In this document: positions 7,610 through 15,471 of the stretch, one piece after another
How positions within the stretch are numbered: position 1 is the stretch's first letter
Layout of the letters: each line of letters opens with the position of its first letter
Origin: Pontibacterium sp049603715
GTDB taxonomy: Bacteria; Pseudomonadota; Gammaproteobacteria; Pseudomonadales; Balneatricaceae
Assembly (NCBI GenBank): GCA_049603715.1
Contig: JBMYSW010000013.1
Coordinates: forward strand, 1-64,000
DNA: 64,000 nt
Direction: 5' to 3'
Made by a program: the position numbers and the translations under genes
The notes under the pieces: model-generated
What the model was told of the DNA's origin: nothing
Seen by the model: only the letters and a program-made list of their open reading frames with translations
Database searches by the model: none

Positions 7610-7822
7610 AAGTATTTCGTTCGGCGACCGAATGGATCAACCCATAGGGCGGGTTGCGTATCTTTGATAGAGAAGAACGTTTTAGCGCCCGTGGACATAA
7701 CAGAAATTGTTTTGGTTTGGGAGGGTAACGCCAAGGATGGTCTTGATACCCTAAAGGAAGGTTTTTGGCCTAGTGACGAGAAGAGGAAGCCTCGGGCTTG
7801 GTGTGATTGGATCATGGGTTAA
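7610..7822 (+). pseudogene. short protein-like open frame without a start codon
   Basis: Frame opens after a TAA at 7607 and reads KYFVRRPNGS..., then VDITEIVLVWEG, DGLDTLKEGFWPSDEKRKPRAW and ends ...CDWIMG-stop at 7822. The amino-acid pattern (hydrophobic strand, charged loop, Trp-rich C terminus) looks like real protein rather than a shadow. There is no ATG; the first in-frame alternative starts are TTG at 7664 and GTG at 7691. AAGGGGG at 7594-7600 sits at ribosome-binding distance from the first codons, so the original start may have mutated (for example ATG to AAG), or a frameshift at the T/A run near 7603 separated it. A 207-nt ORF on the opposite strand is taken to be its shadow. Family not recognised. 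Confidence 0.3.
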
Positions 7823-7986
7823 GGAGGATATGTTATTTGAAGACTCGTTTTAGCTGTGCGGTTCGTTTGCGCTGAACTCGCTTTGTTTAAGTTTTTTATC
7901 GGTGCTTTTTACAAGGGCTGAACATTTTTAGAGCCGCTTTGCTCGGCGGCTTTAATCTCGACACTTTGGGCAGTTGTCTGCCATTG

Positions 7987-8029
7987 ACGCCATCCATTGC
8001 TAAAGTAAAAGTTATGGGTGGCGTTTTTT
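7987..8029 (+). terminator. intrinsic terminator with no assigned upstream gene
   Basis: ACGCCATCCAT (7987-7997) pairs with ATGGGTGGCGT (8014-8024; one T-G wobble), followed by T to 8029. Strand polarity is plus. The nearest recognised plus-strand gene upstream is the nuclease ending at 6209, with an opposite-strand operon between, so it should serve a transcript arising in 6.98-7.99 kb. Confidence 0.75.
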
Positions 8030-8120
8030 ATGTGTATGGTATGGCAACTAGGCTGTTTGTAACAGGCAATTAGATAGCGCTTTTGCTGGGTTCTTTAGAA
8101 TGGGTGCTCTTAGAGGTTTG

Positions 8121-9698
8121 ATGAAACGATTGTATTCGCTATTTTCGCCCTTGGGTGAGGGTAAAGCGCCTACAGATTTTAAATGGCTGTTGGCGCTGGT
8201 TTTACTGATTTTTTTACCCTTGCTTGCCTTGGGCTTTACCGCCATTAAAGGGGTAGAGGCTGCACAGGCTCAGGCCCAACTGTCGTTAGAGAGCAAGCTG
8301 GCAAGCTTGGCTAACCAAGTTTCAAAGAAGTTTTTGCAAGACTTTGATAAGCAGTTTAGTGCGCAGCAGCAGGCCTTGGCCGAACCTTACCACCAAGGCG
8401 AGCTGATGCTGGCGCTGCCCTATAAGCAGCCTTTTGTTTATGCCTTTGCAGTGTACGAGTTTGAGGGCGATCAGCGATTACGGCCTTTTCCTGATGAGGC
8501 CAGCGTGGCTTTATTGTGGGTAGAGCAGCAACGATTAGAGCAGGTGGAACCGAGCTTTATCTCGGCACTTAATCAGCTTGAGGCCTTGCAGACTCCAGCG
8601 GCGGGCACCTTGCGTTGGTCGGCTTTGGATACCCAGCCTTTGCCTGCGAGCTGTTGGTTAGGAGAGGATCAGCACGCGCACTTTTGTATGGCGATTCACG
8701 AAGAGGTGATGGTGCAGTCGTTAACCCAAGCTTTGCTGGCGCAGCTAAAAAGTGAAACGCCGTCGCTAAAGGCCGCGGTGTTTAAGCAAGACTTATATTT
8801 TGGTGACGACTTTTTGGAGTTTGAGGGCGAGCGAGTGACCCAGCGGTTACCCGCGCCTTGGTCAAGCTGGCAGCTAATAGTGGCCGATAGTGCACTTTCG
8901 GTGCAGCAGCAACACAGTTACAGTCGTTGGTTAACACTTGTAATGTTGGGTTTTGTTGCTTTGGTGGCGGCGTTTGCGGGGCTGTTTTTATACAGTCGCT
9001 ACCGTTGGCAGCAGTTGCACTTTAGCCATCAGTTGGCGGTGAACCGGCAAATTGCTCACGACTTTAAAACACCCTTGGCGAATATGATGCTTTATGCGCA
9101 GTTAATTGAGCAGCGCAAAGAACACCCGCAAGAGGTGGACGACTACTGCGAGATTATCACTCAAGAGGTTCGTCGTTTAGATGGGCTGGTGGCCAAGGGG
9201 TTAAAGTCTTACCGTGTGACCACAGCCGAGGCGGTGGTGCCACAAGTGCGCTTTGATGAGGTGTGTCGTACTTACAGCGCAAGTTTATCGTCAAGCGGCT
9301 GCTCGGTGTTATTTGGCCAGCAGGCGCTCGCGCCAAGTTATTTTGATACGGCAGTGTTTGACCGAATTGTGGTGAACCTGCTGGATAACGCTTGTAAGTA
9401 TGCCTCGGGTGCGGTGCTTACGATTAACAGTTTTTATGTCGCGGACATGTTGGTGGTGGAGTTTAAAGACAACGGCACCCACATTGACGAAGCGGCAGTG
9501 GCGAATATTGAGCGGGCACTCACCGAGGCGCGACCCATTGGCCTTGCGGCAATGCCAGGCTTAACCGGAACGCGAATTGGCTTAAAAGGTTGTCGCCAGT
9601 TGTGCGAAGCCCAAGGAGGCTATTTGGTGGTAGGCTATGCAGAGCCCGGCTTTAGAGTACAGTTTGCCTTGGCGGCGCAAATAGAGAACCCCGCGTAA
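8121..9698 (+). CDS. membrane sensor histidine kinase
   Basis: Two-component sensor kinase of about 525 aa. Start taken at ATG 8121 (MKRLYSLF) because AGAGG lies 4 nt upstream; the in-frame ATG at 8100 has no clear ribosome-binding site but is possible. Order: TM about residues 22-42, periplasmic sensor about 43-265, second TM about 270-290, HisKA with phospho-acceptor H313 in RQIAHDFKTPLANM, then HATPase_c with N box NLLDNACKYA, G1 FKDNG and G2 GTRIGLKGC. The sensor domain is not recognised. It lies 23 bp before its response regulator, a classic pair. Confidence 0.9.
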   Translation: MKRLYSLFSPLGEGKAPTDFKWLLALVLLIFLPLLALGFTAIKGVEAAQAQAQLSLESKLASLANQVSKKFLQDFDKQFSAQQQALAEPYHQGELMLALPYKQPFVYAFAVYEFEGDQRLRPFPDEASVALLWVEQQRLEQVEPSFISALNQLEALQTPAAGTLRWSALDTQPLPASCWLGEDQHAHFCMAIHEEVMVQSLTQALLAQLKSETPSLKAAVFKQDLYFGDDFLEFEGERVTQRLPAPWSSWQLIVADSALSVQQQHSYSRWLTLVMLGFVALVAAFAGLFLYSRYRWQQLHFSHQLAVNRQIAHDFKTPLANMMLYAQLIEQRKEHPQEVDDYCEIITQEVRRLDGLVAKGLKSYRVTTAEAVVPQVRFDEVCRTYSASLSSSGCSVLFGQQALAPSYFDTAVFDRIVVNLLDNACKYASGAVLTINSFYVADMLVVEFKDNGTHIDEAAVANIERALTEARPIGLAAMPGLTGTRIGLKGCRQLCEAQGGYLVVGYAEPGFRVQFALAAQIENPA

Positions 9699-9721
9699 CG
9701 CCCTAATTTTAGAGAAGTGTC

Positions 9722-10420
9722 ATGCATTTATTATTGGCAGAAGACGATGAAAACTTGAGCCGTGGCCTTTCGGTTTTGTTTAAACACGAGGGCTACGACA
9801 CCACCTGCATTACCGATGGTGGGCAGGTGCTGGCAGCGTTTGATCGGGTAAAGCCCGATGTGTGTGTTTTAGATGTCATGCTGCCCAACCAAGACGGTAT
9901 CAGCCTTTGCAGCGCCATTCGCGAGCGAGACCCTTTGGTGCCGATCATTATGTTGTCGGCCTGTGGCGAAGAGGTTGATCGGGTTATTGGGCTGGATAGC
10001 GGCGCAGACGATTACCTTACCAAACCCTTTAGCACCCGTGAGCTTCTATCGCGTATTAATGCGGTATTACGCCGTGTATCCCAACCGCAAGCTGCACCGT
10101 CATCGGCACAGAGCGATCACTTTGCTTTAGCGGGTATCACAGTGAATGGCGAAGCCCTAAAAGCAACCTTGGGTGAGGAGAGCGTCGACTTAAGCCGCCG
10201 TGAGGTGGCGATTTTATCCTTGTTTTATCAGTCGCAAGGTAAGGTGTTGAGTCGCGACGAAATCATGAACCACGCATGGGGCCACGATTATTTACCCTCA
10301 AGCCGCGCCCTTGACCAGTGTATGAGTGGCTTGCGCAAAAAGCTGATGTTTGACCGTGACGAGAGCTTTATTGAGACCGTTTATGGTGCGGGGTATCGCT
10401 ACCCAAATGAGGGAAGGTGA
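9722..10420 (+). CDS. OmpR/PhoB-family response regulator
   Basis: 232-aa DNA-binding response regulator, partner of the kinase just upstream. Receiver domain residues 1-115 with acidic pair E7-D8-D9, phospho-acceptor D51 (VLDVMLP) and K101 (TKPF). Winged-helix effector domain about residues 130-232 (SRREVAILSLFYQSQG, then GYRYPNEG at the C terminus). ATG 9722 follows AGAGAAG at 9711-9717. Binding targets are not known; phased direct repeats suited to this fold occur at 7080-7107. Confidence 0.93.
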   Translation: MHLLLAEDDENLSRGLSVLFKHEGYDTTCITDGGQVLAAFDRVKPDVCVLDVMLPNQDGISLCSAIRERDPLVPIIMLSACGEEVDRVIGLDSGADDYLTKPFSTRELLSRINAVLRRVSQPQAAPSSAQSDHFALAGITVNGEALKATLGEESVDLSRREVAILSLFYQSQGKVLSRDEIMNHAWGHDYLPSSRALDQCMSGLRKKLMFDRDESFIETVYGAGYRYPNEGR

Positions 10421-10541
10421 AAGTCGCTATGCAGTTCCTTATTCGAAGGCTTGGAGCTGAATTGAAAACTAATCGTCGCTCCTACATAAAGGAGAAGGTG
10501 CTATTTAGGCACTATGGGATGAAAAGGAGGATGAGTCATAG

Positions 10542-10679
10542 TTGTATATTGCATTTATAAAAAAGCAATATAAATATCGGATATTCGACCTAACCTTTGG
10601 GCTTATCTTGTTTATTTATTATGGCCATGCTTCAGCAGATTGGCTAGATAATGCTGTAAAGGAAGTATTTGGATTTTAA
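10542..10679 (+). CDS. possible 45-aa secreted or membrane peptide, TTG start
   Basis: Frame begins with TTG directly after an in-frame TAG and reads MYIAFIKKQYKYRIFDLTFG..., with a basic N terminus, a hydrophobic core (about residues 16-28) and HASA-DWLDNAVKEVFGF at the end. This is the layout of a signal peptide with an A-x-A-like cleavage site and a 13-residue mature peptide, or of a single-helix small membrane protein. AAAAGGAGG (10522-10530) is upstream with an 11-nt gap, longer than ideal. Too short for statistical support; similarity to other peptides is unknown. Confidence 0.3.
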   Translation: MYIAFIKKQYKYRIFDLTFGLILFIYYGHASADWLDNAVKEVFGF

Positions 10680-10689
10680 AGCGAATGAG

Positions 10690-10728
10690 AACCAGCACGC
10701 GTTAAAGTATTAGATCTTCGTGCTGGTT
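10690..10728. terminator. 10-bp perfect inverted repeat between convergent genes
   Basis: AACCAGCACG (10690-10699) and CGTGCTGGTT (10719-10728) with a 19-nt loop. It sits between the plus-strand peptide frame and the end of the minus-strand repeat protein, a typical place for a bidirectional terminator, but neither strand has a proper T tract. Confidence 0.35.
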
Positions 10729-10750
10729 GTTGGCTAGGAAGTAACGAAAC

Positions 10751-11263
10751 TTATTCGAGTGTGCCTAGTAATACTGCTAGGGCTGCTGCCAGATCATCAT
10801 TTTGGTCACATGAACTACTGCCAATCTTTTCATAGAAGTTGCCCTGTTTTTTGTAAACACTACCCCATTTCCCAGAATAGCTGGTAGTTGACTGGTTCTC
10901 GTATTTGCCAATCTCTTCGTAATAGTTCTCGCCCAACTTTTGGTAGAACTTACTCCATTTTCCTGAGTAGCTTGTAGTTTCCTGAGACTCAATTTTACCA
11001 ACTTCTTCGTAGTAGTTACCGGCTTTCTTATAGATCTTGCCCCACTTGCCCGAGTAACTAGTTGTTGCCTTCGACTCAACTTTACCGAGCTCTTCACCCC
11101 AGTTGTCGTAGATCTTACCCCACTTTCCTGAATAGCTGGTAGTGCCGTTGCGCTCAAATGCCGCAACTTTTTTACCTGATGCATCCATAATGTCACAAGA
11201 TGCGTTTGCGGCTATTGTCCCTGTTGCCAGAACCATGCTTAGTAGCACTGCTGATTTTTTCAT
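10751..11263 (-). CDS. secreted protein of four TTSYSGKW repeats
   Basis: 170-aa exported protein of unrecognised family. Signal peptide residues 1-21 (MKKSAVLLSMVLATG... ending A-N-A before S22). The mature part is four tandem units, each opening with TTSYSGKW (residues 41, 67, 96, 126) followed by G/S-K/S-(I/V/F)-Y, a basic turn, (Y/F)YE(E/K)(V/I)GK and E-x-Q/K; unit lengths are 26, 29 and 30. Cysteines at 23 and 152 flank the array and could form one disulfide closing it. Aromatic/glycine/tyrosine repeats of this kind suggest a small beta structure, perhaps a surface, adhesion or glycan-binding protein; no function is claimed. It is monocistronic, with an A+T-rich upstream region. Confidence 0.8.
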   Translation of the reverse strand: MKKSAVLLSMVLATGTIAANASCDIMDASGKKVAAFERNGTTSYSGKWGKIYDNWGEELGKVESKATTSYSGKWGKIYKKAGNYYEEVGKIESQETTSYSGKWSKFYQKLGENYYEEIGKYENQSTTSYSGKWGSVYKKQGNFYEKIGSSSCDQNDDLAAALAVLLGTLE

Positions 11264-11628
11264 TAGATAAAATCTCTACTTGTTTTTAGTTTGGTTTGTA
11301 TTGCTTACTATCCTTAAAAAAGGCAATGCGATTCTAGTAATGAGAAATTTATTTTCAATATGCTTACTGTTGTTTTTTTAATATTCTTCATTAATGTGTA
11401 TTAGTTTTCTGATTCGGCTGAGTGATAGGTTAAATGTTGAGCTCTTTGTAAATATTTTATTAATAAATGTTTTTGTATTGACCAATTGTTTTTTGAATGG
11501 CGTATAGGTAATTAATCGTTGGTTTTTAACGTTTTCACTCGATATGAGCTGTATTCGCTGGTCTGTCACTCAGCACTTACCGTACACTAAACCCTGTCTT
11601 TAGGTTTAACACAGCAAAGAGAATCTTC
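11264..11628. other. A+T-rich intergenic region between divergent genes
   Basis: 365 bp, markedly A+T-rich, between the starts of the repeat protein (minus) and the DUF1499 lipoprotein (plus). It should contain both promoters. A short minus-strand ORF inside (11378-11569) lacks any protein-like pattern. TAAACC and GGTTTA (near 11588-11608) form a weak hairpin before the lipoprotein start. Confidence 0.5.
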
Positions 11629-12153
11629 ATGGGAACGCGAGATATAAGCCCTGCACGACTACTCCCACCTACCAATGTAATGGGAGTGGCAGGGCGCATT
11701 AGGTGGCCACACGGCCTAGCCGCGCTTTTGTTGGTGTTATTAACGGGTTGCGGAGGAGTGATGCCAAAACAATTAGGTTTAATTGATGGTCAGCTGGCGC
11801 AATGCCCAAACTCACCTAACTGTGTGCTAAGCCAAGGTGCGCAAGATGAACAGCATGCTGTTGCGCCTATTCGTTATTCTGGCCAAACGAGTGATGCTAA
11901 AGCTGCACTGGAGCGAGTTTTGGCCGAGTCGCCACGCACGAAGATAAAAAACTCTACGGAATATTATGTGCACGCCGAATTTACTTCGCTTATTTTTCGT
12001 TTTGTAGACGATGTTGAGTTTTTGATTGAACCTGCAAGTGAGGCTGAAGGCGTTATTCATGTGCGCTCGGCATCGCGAGTAGGTCATTCGGACTTGGGTG
12101 CAAATCGCAAACGGGTTGAGAAGCTCAGAGCGGCGTTTGACGCAGCTAATTAA
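11629..12153 (+). CDS. DUF1499 family lipoprotein
   Basis: 174-aa lipoprotein. The lipobox LLTGC follows a hydrophobic stretch (about residues 28-41). The mature part has the DUF1499 signature: CPNSPNCVLSQ near the start, DDVEFLIEP in the middle and VRSASRVGHSDLGANRKRVE near the end. Function of the family is unknown. ATG at 11629 is used, giving an unusually long N-terminal extension before the hydrophobic core; the in-frame ATG at 11680 (MGVAGRIRW) would give a more normal lipoprotein signal. Its stop is 15 bp from the stop of phaC on the other strand. Confidence 0.8.
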   Translation: MGTRDISPARLLPPTNVMGVAGRIRWPHGLAALLLVLLTGCGGVMPKQLGLIDGQLAQCPNSPNCVLSQGAQDEQHAVAPIRYSGQTSDAKAALERVLAESPRTKIKNSTEYYVHAEFTSLIFRFVDDVEFLIEPASEAEGVIHVRSASRVGHSDLGANRKRVEKLRAAFDAAN

Positions 12154-12168
12154 GCGAACTCTAAGCGG

Positions 12169-13224
12169 TTAACTAACCCAGTCAACAATGGCGTTACCGA
12201 GCTGGGCTTGGGCGCTTTTTGATACAAACACACCAATATGGCCCGCCTCAATGGCGATATATTGGTAGGTATCGGAGCCAACCAGCTGTCCCAAAGGTTC
12301 GGAGGCACAAGGCGGCACAATGTGGTCGTGTGTGCCCACAATGTTGAGCACTGGCTGCGTAATTTGCTTTAGGTCGACGGTTTGCTCGCCAATACTTACT
12401 TGGCCCTTCACTAAGCGGTTTTGCTGAAAAAACTGCTCTACAAATTCTTTAAAGGCCTCACCGGCTTGGTCGGGGCTGTCGTTAATCCATCGCTCCATGC
12501 GCATAAATAACTCGGCCTTGGTGTTGTCGGCGAGTTGCTTTGGCATGGATAAGTACTTTTCGATGCCAAGGCGCGCAGGCATTAATGAGCGAAAGCTTTG
12601 GTTGAGCAGTGAACCGGGCACATTGCCAAAGGTATCGACAATTAAGCCTACGTCAATTTGCCGCATTAGGTGGCTAAGCAAGTTTTTAGGTGTATGAAAA
12701 TCGACGGGTGTTACCACCGTAATTAAACGGCTGACTTTTTCGGGGTGCAGCGCGGTGTAGCAAAGCGATAGGGTGCCACCTTGGCAAATGCCGAGCAGGT
12801 TGAGTTGCTCGACCTTGGCATATGCAAGGGCTTGATCGACACAGGCATCGAGGTAGTCGTTAACATAGTCGTCGAGATCAAGGTAGCGATCGAGGCGGTC
12901 GGGGTAGCCCCAGTCGATCAGGTATACATCGAGGCCTTGGGAATTTAAAAACTGAACTAACGAGCGCTGGTTGTCTAGGTCGATAACATAAGGGCGATTC
13001 ACTAGGGCATAGCAAATGAGCAATGGTGTTTGTTTGGCCTTGATGGTCGTTGCGGGGTAGTAACGCAGCTTGAGTTTGTTGTCGCTAAAAATTACCTCGA
13101 AGGGGGTGGTGTCGACTTTAACCGAAGGCATATGGGCCAAGGCTTCGCAGCTGGCTTCTATGTCTTTGCTAAAGTCCATGAGCTCTTTTGAAAGCTGTTT
13201 TGGGTCTAACCAGCTGGAGCTCAT
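12169..13224 (-). CDS. phaC: class III polyhydroxyalkanoate synthase subunit PhaC
   Basis: 351-aa catalytic subunit that polymerises 3-hydroxyacyl-CoA into storage polyester at the granule surface. Lipase-like box GICQGG with nucleophile C147; catalytic Asp in GTHDHIVPP and His in EAGHIGVFVS. The length of about 350 aa and the partner PhaE mark class III rather than the about 560-590-aa class I or II enzymes. Its ATG overlaps the phaE stop by 4 bp. No thiolase, reductase or phasin gene is adjacent. Confidence 0.92.
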   Translation of the reverse strand: MSSSWLDPKQLSKELMDFSKDIEASCEALAHMPSVKVDTTPFEVIFSDNKLKLRYYPATTIKAKQTPLLICYALVNRPYVIDLDNQRSLVQFLNSQGLDVYLIDWGYPDRLDRYLDLDDYVNDYLDACVDQALAYAKVEQLNLLGICQGGTLSLCYTALHPEKVSRLITVVTPVDFHTPKNLLSHLMRQIDVGLIVDTFGNVPGSLLNQSFRSLMPARLGIEKYLSMPKQLADNTKAELFMRMERWINDSPDQAGEAFKEFVEQFFQQNRLVKGQVSIGEQTVDLKQITQPVLNIVGTHDHIVPPCASEPLGQLVGSDTYQYIAIEAGHIGVFVSKSAQAQLGNAIVDWVS

Positions 13225-14201
13225 GAGGTCTCCTGTGAGTCGAGGCCAAGGGCAGCACGAAGTGGGCCTAGGGCTTCGTCGAGCTGCTGTTGTTGCATAA
13301 GCTGCTGAGCCTTGAGCTGTTGCTTGAGGCTTTTAACTTCTTTGCGCAGTTGGTGTTGGCTTTTTACCAGTTGATCGACCGTTTGCAGGCTGGCAATGTT
13401 GAGCTGGTTTAACTGCTGATGCCATTGATGCTGCATAAAGCCCTGAAGGCGTAAAAGCTTGTTGCTAAGCTGCGCATGCGTGTGCTGATACTCCACCGTA
13501 AACACAGTGTCTGCGTATGAGGCCTCGTAACACTCCACCCAAATAAGTCGCAGGCTATGAAGGTTGTTTACCTTTGCCTGCGACATTTGCTGTGATAGTT
13601 GTTCTGTCGCTTTTTTGTTAATCAGCGCAAACTGCTCTAAGTATTGGCTCAGGGTTTGTTGGTAGTCTTGATAAAGGTCGCTTGCTTCTTGTAGCTGCTC
13701 AAGGGTCATAGATTGGCCTTGGCTCTGCGCTAAAGGGTTAAGCGATTCAAGGTGATTAAACAAGTTACCTAAATGCTGGGTGACCTTGTGGTCTTTGTCG
13801 GCCAGTAGTGCGCTTAGCTCGCTCGCAAGATGATTAAAGTAGGCGGCGAAGGCGGGTGAGAGCTGCCATTGGTTGGCTACCGAGCCTTGAATGTGTTGGT
13901 TCATGGCGTCTTGAAAGGCGTCGAGTGCACATTGGCTGGTGGCACTGTCTTGATTTAGTGCGGCAATAAGCGCTTCGCCTGACTGGTGAAACACCTGCCA
14001 CTGGTCACACAAAATATCTAAAAGCTGCTTAAGCTCGCCAGACACTTGCCCGTGTAAGGCTTGTTTGACCTTTTCGATAGGTTCGCACACTTGAGCGTTA
14101 GTAAAGCTCTGGCCGTGCTCGGCCCACGCTTTTAAAAACTCGCTCTGTGCTTCGAGTAATGCCTTTACTTCAGGTGGTGGCTGATGATCTTGGCCTTGCA
14201 T
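13221..14201 (-). CDS. phaE: class III PHA synthase subunit PhaE
   Basis: 326-aa non-catalytic subunit that forms the active complex with PhaC. It is highly helical and rich in Gln, Leu and His, with a C-terminal coiled coil (LRKEVKSLKQQLKAQQ) and a final segment ALGPLRAALGL typical of PhaE. Sequence conservation in this family is weak, so the call leans on the 4-bp overlap with phaC, length and coiled coil. First gene of the phaE-phaC operon. Confidence 0.85.
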   Translation of the reverse strand: MQGQDHQPPPEVKALLEAQSEFLKAWAEHGQSFTNAQVCEPIEKVKQALHGQVSGELKQLLDILCDQWQVFHQSGEALIAALNQDSATSQCALDAFQDAMNQHIQGSVANQWQLSPAFAAYFNHLASELSALLADKDHKVTQHLGNLFNHLESLNPLAQSQGQSMTLEQLQEASDLYQDYQQTLSQYLEQFALINKKATEQLSQQMSQAKVNNLHSLRLIWVECYEASYADTVFTVEYQHTHAQLSNKLLRLQGFMQHQWHQQLNQLNIASLQTVDQLVKSQHQLRKEVKSLKQQLKAQQLMQQQQLDEALGPLRAALGLDSQETS

Positions 14202-14285
14202 TACCCTTTCTCTCTTTTAACGGCAGTGGCGAGTAGGCTGCACAGTGCGCCCTTTGCTTTGCATACTATTACATTAGCGGGCGAG

Positions 14286-15173
14286 TTACACCCCATCCAT
14301 TGGGCTTGTTTTTAACATGGCTAACAAATGGTTAGCGGCGTTGGATAGGGTGCGGTCTTTGTGGCGAATCACACCCAGCTCGCGGTATATTGCCTCGGCC
14401 TCTACAGGCAGGGTGGCGAGGTCGTCATTAATTAATGACTCAGGTAACAAGCTCCAGCCCAAGCCAATAGAGACCATCATACGGATGGTATCGAGGTAGT
14501 TGGTTGACATAGGTGCATTTAATGACAGTTGATGGCGCTCAAATAGGGCTTCAACCAGCTGGCGAGTAAAGGTCACCTTCGACGGCAAGATGGCCGAGTG
14601 TGATGTTAGCTCTTTAAGGTTTAAATGCTTCGCCGCGGCCAAGGGGTGGTCTTGGGCGGCAACAAAATGCAGTCGGTCGCGCCATAAGGTTTGCGAGTGA
14701 ATTTTTTCGTCTGGGTCGGGCGCTAGGGTAATGAGCGCCATTTCGAGATCGCCTTTTAATACGCTTTGGTAGGCGAGTTCTGACTCATCAAATCGCAAAT
14801 TGAGTTTTACTTGCGGGTAGCGCTCGCAAAACTGGCGCAAAATAGGGGGCAAACGGTGCAAGCTAATATGGTGGCTGGCAGCAAGGTTAAGCTCGCCTGC
14901 AACTTCTTCGGTGAGGTTACTAATGGCCCGCTTGGCATCGTCTAGCTCGGCGATTATGCGCTCGGCGCGTGGCAATAATTGTTTACCTGCCTCGGTGAGC
15001 GATACACCGCGACCGATACGGTCAAATAAGCTGGCTTCTAATTGTTCTTCGAGTTGAGCCACGCGTTTACTAATGGCCGATTGGGTAATAAACAGCTTTT
15101 GTGCCGCTTTCGAAAACGAGGCTTCGTGGGCCACAGTTACAAACGCGAGCAGTGAAGGGGTGTCCATTAACAT
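14286..15173 (-). CDS. LysR-family transcriptional regulator divergent from leuC
   Basis: 295-aa LysR-type regulator: winged helix-turn-helix in residues 1-60 (FSKAAQKLFITQSAISKRVAQLE) and a periplasmic-binding-protein-like effector domain about 90-290. Start chosen at ATG 15173 (MLMDTPSLL) with GGAG 8 nt upstream; a longer reading from a TTG at 15197 lacks a ribosome-binding site. It is transcribed away from leuC with a 298-bp gap containing a T-N11-A dyad, so it probably controls leuCD and itself, as expected for a divergent LysR gene at this locus. The effector is not known. Confidence 0.9.
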   Translation of the reverse strand: MLMDTPSLLAFVTVAHEASFSKAAQKLFITQSAISKRVAQLEEQLEASLFDRIGRGVSLTEAGKQLLPRAERIIAELDDAKRAISNLTEEVAGELNLAASHHISLHRLPPILRQFCERYPQVKLNLRFDESELAYQSVLKGDLEMALITLAPDPDEKIHSQTLWRDRLHFVAAQDHPLAAAKHLNLKELTSHSAILPSKVTFTRQLVEALFERHQLSLNAPMSTNYLDTIRMMVSIGLGWSLLPESLINDDLATLPVEAEAIYRELGVIRHKDRTLSNAANHLLAMLKTSPMDGV

Positions 15174-15266
15174 AACGGCGGCTCCAAAAGAGAACAAAAG
15201 GTAACAAAAAGCAGTAAAAGGCGTTAAACGATTAAGATGCGCCTAAACAACAGACTTAGCTTATCT

Positions 15267-15281
15267 ATTCCTAATTGGAAT
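15267..15281. promoter_or_regulatory. LysR-type T-N11-A dyad in the leuC divergent region
   Basis: ATTCC-TAATT-GGAAT is a perfect inverted repeat containing TTCC...GGAA in T-N11-A form; partial outer arms TCTATT and AATAGA extend it. It lies 94 bp from the regulator start and 191 bp from leuC, where a LysR recognition site is expected. Confidence 0.5.
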
Positions 15282-15471
15282 GCAATAGATTAAAAATATG
15301 AATTTGTGTTGTACGAGTGGCTGAACTAGGATGTCGCCCTGAGTATTAGATTTGGCTCACAAAGACGGATAATAAAGCCGCGAGTGACGGGGGCCAAGCA
15401 CTGCGAAAAAGTCGCAGGGCGCAACACCTGTAAGCGCCAAACAATGACATAAGAAACGTGAGGATTCAGCA

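Larger units (their letters stand above)
6978..8099. other. 1.1-kb region without recognised gene, rich in hairpins
   Basis: No protein family recognised. It contains, left to right: three 11-bp-phased (C/T)TTAC repeats (7080-7107); perfect hairpins GCGCCTTGT-N8-ACAAGGCGC (7151-7176), CACCGGT-TTTT-ACCGGTG (7314-7331) and CTCAC-TTAT-GTGAG (7368-7381); a plus-strand open frame without ATG (7610-7822); hairpin AGCCGC-N8-GCGGCT (7932-7951); and a good plus-strand intrinsic terminator (7987-8029). The terminator implies a plus-strand transcript that is otherwise unexplained. Confidence 0.5.
10421..10750. other. 330-bp spacer between convergent genes
   Basis: Holds a possible 45-aa gene (10542-10679) and a 10-bp perfect inverted repeat (10690-10728). 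A 43-aa frame from the ATG at 10430 was judged not protein-like. Nothing else recognised. Confidence 0.5.

Noticed and set aside
7606..7815. 69-codon minus-strand frame in the gene-free stretch
   Set aside because: Low-quality composition and no ribosome-binding site; the opposite frame at 7610-7822 looks more protein-like.
6978..8099. tRNA or rRNA gene to explain the hairpins
   Set aside because: No cloverleaf with TTC-type T arm and no rRNA sequence could be recognised.
10430..10561. 43-codon frame starting MQFLIRRLGAELKTNRR
   Set aside because: No ribosome-binding site at its ATG and no recognisable protein pattern; it overlaps the better-supported peptide frame.
11378..11569. 63-codon minus-strand frame upstream of the repeat protein
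   Set aside because: A+T-rich random-looking sequence in a promoter region, no ribosome-binding site.
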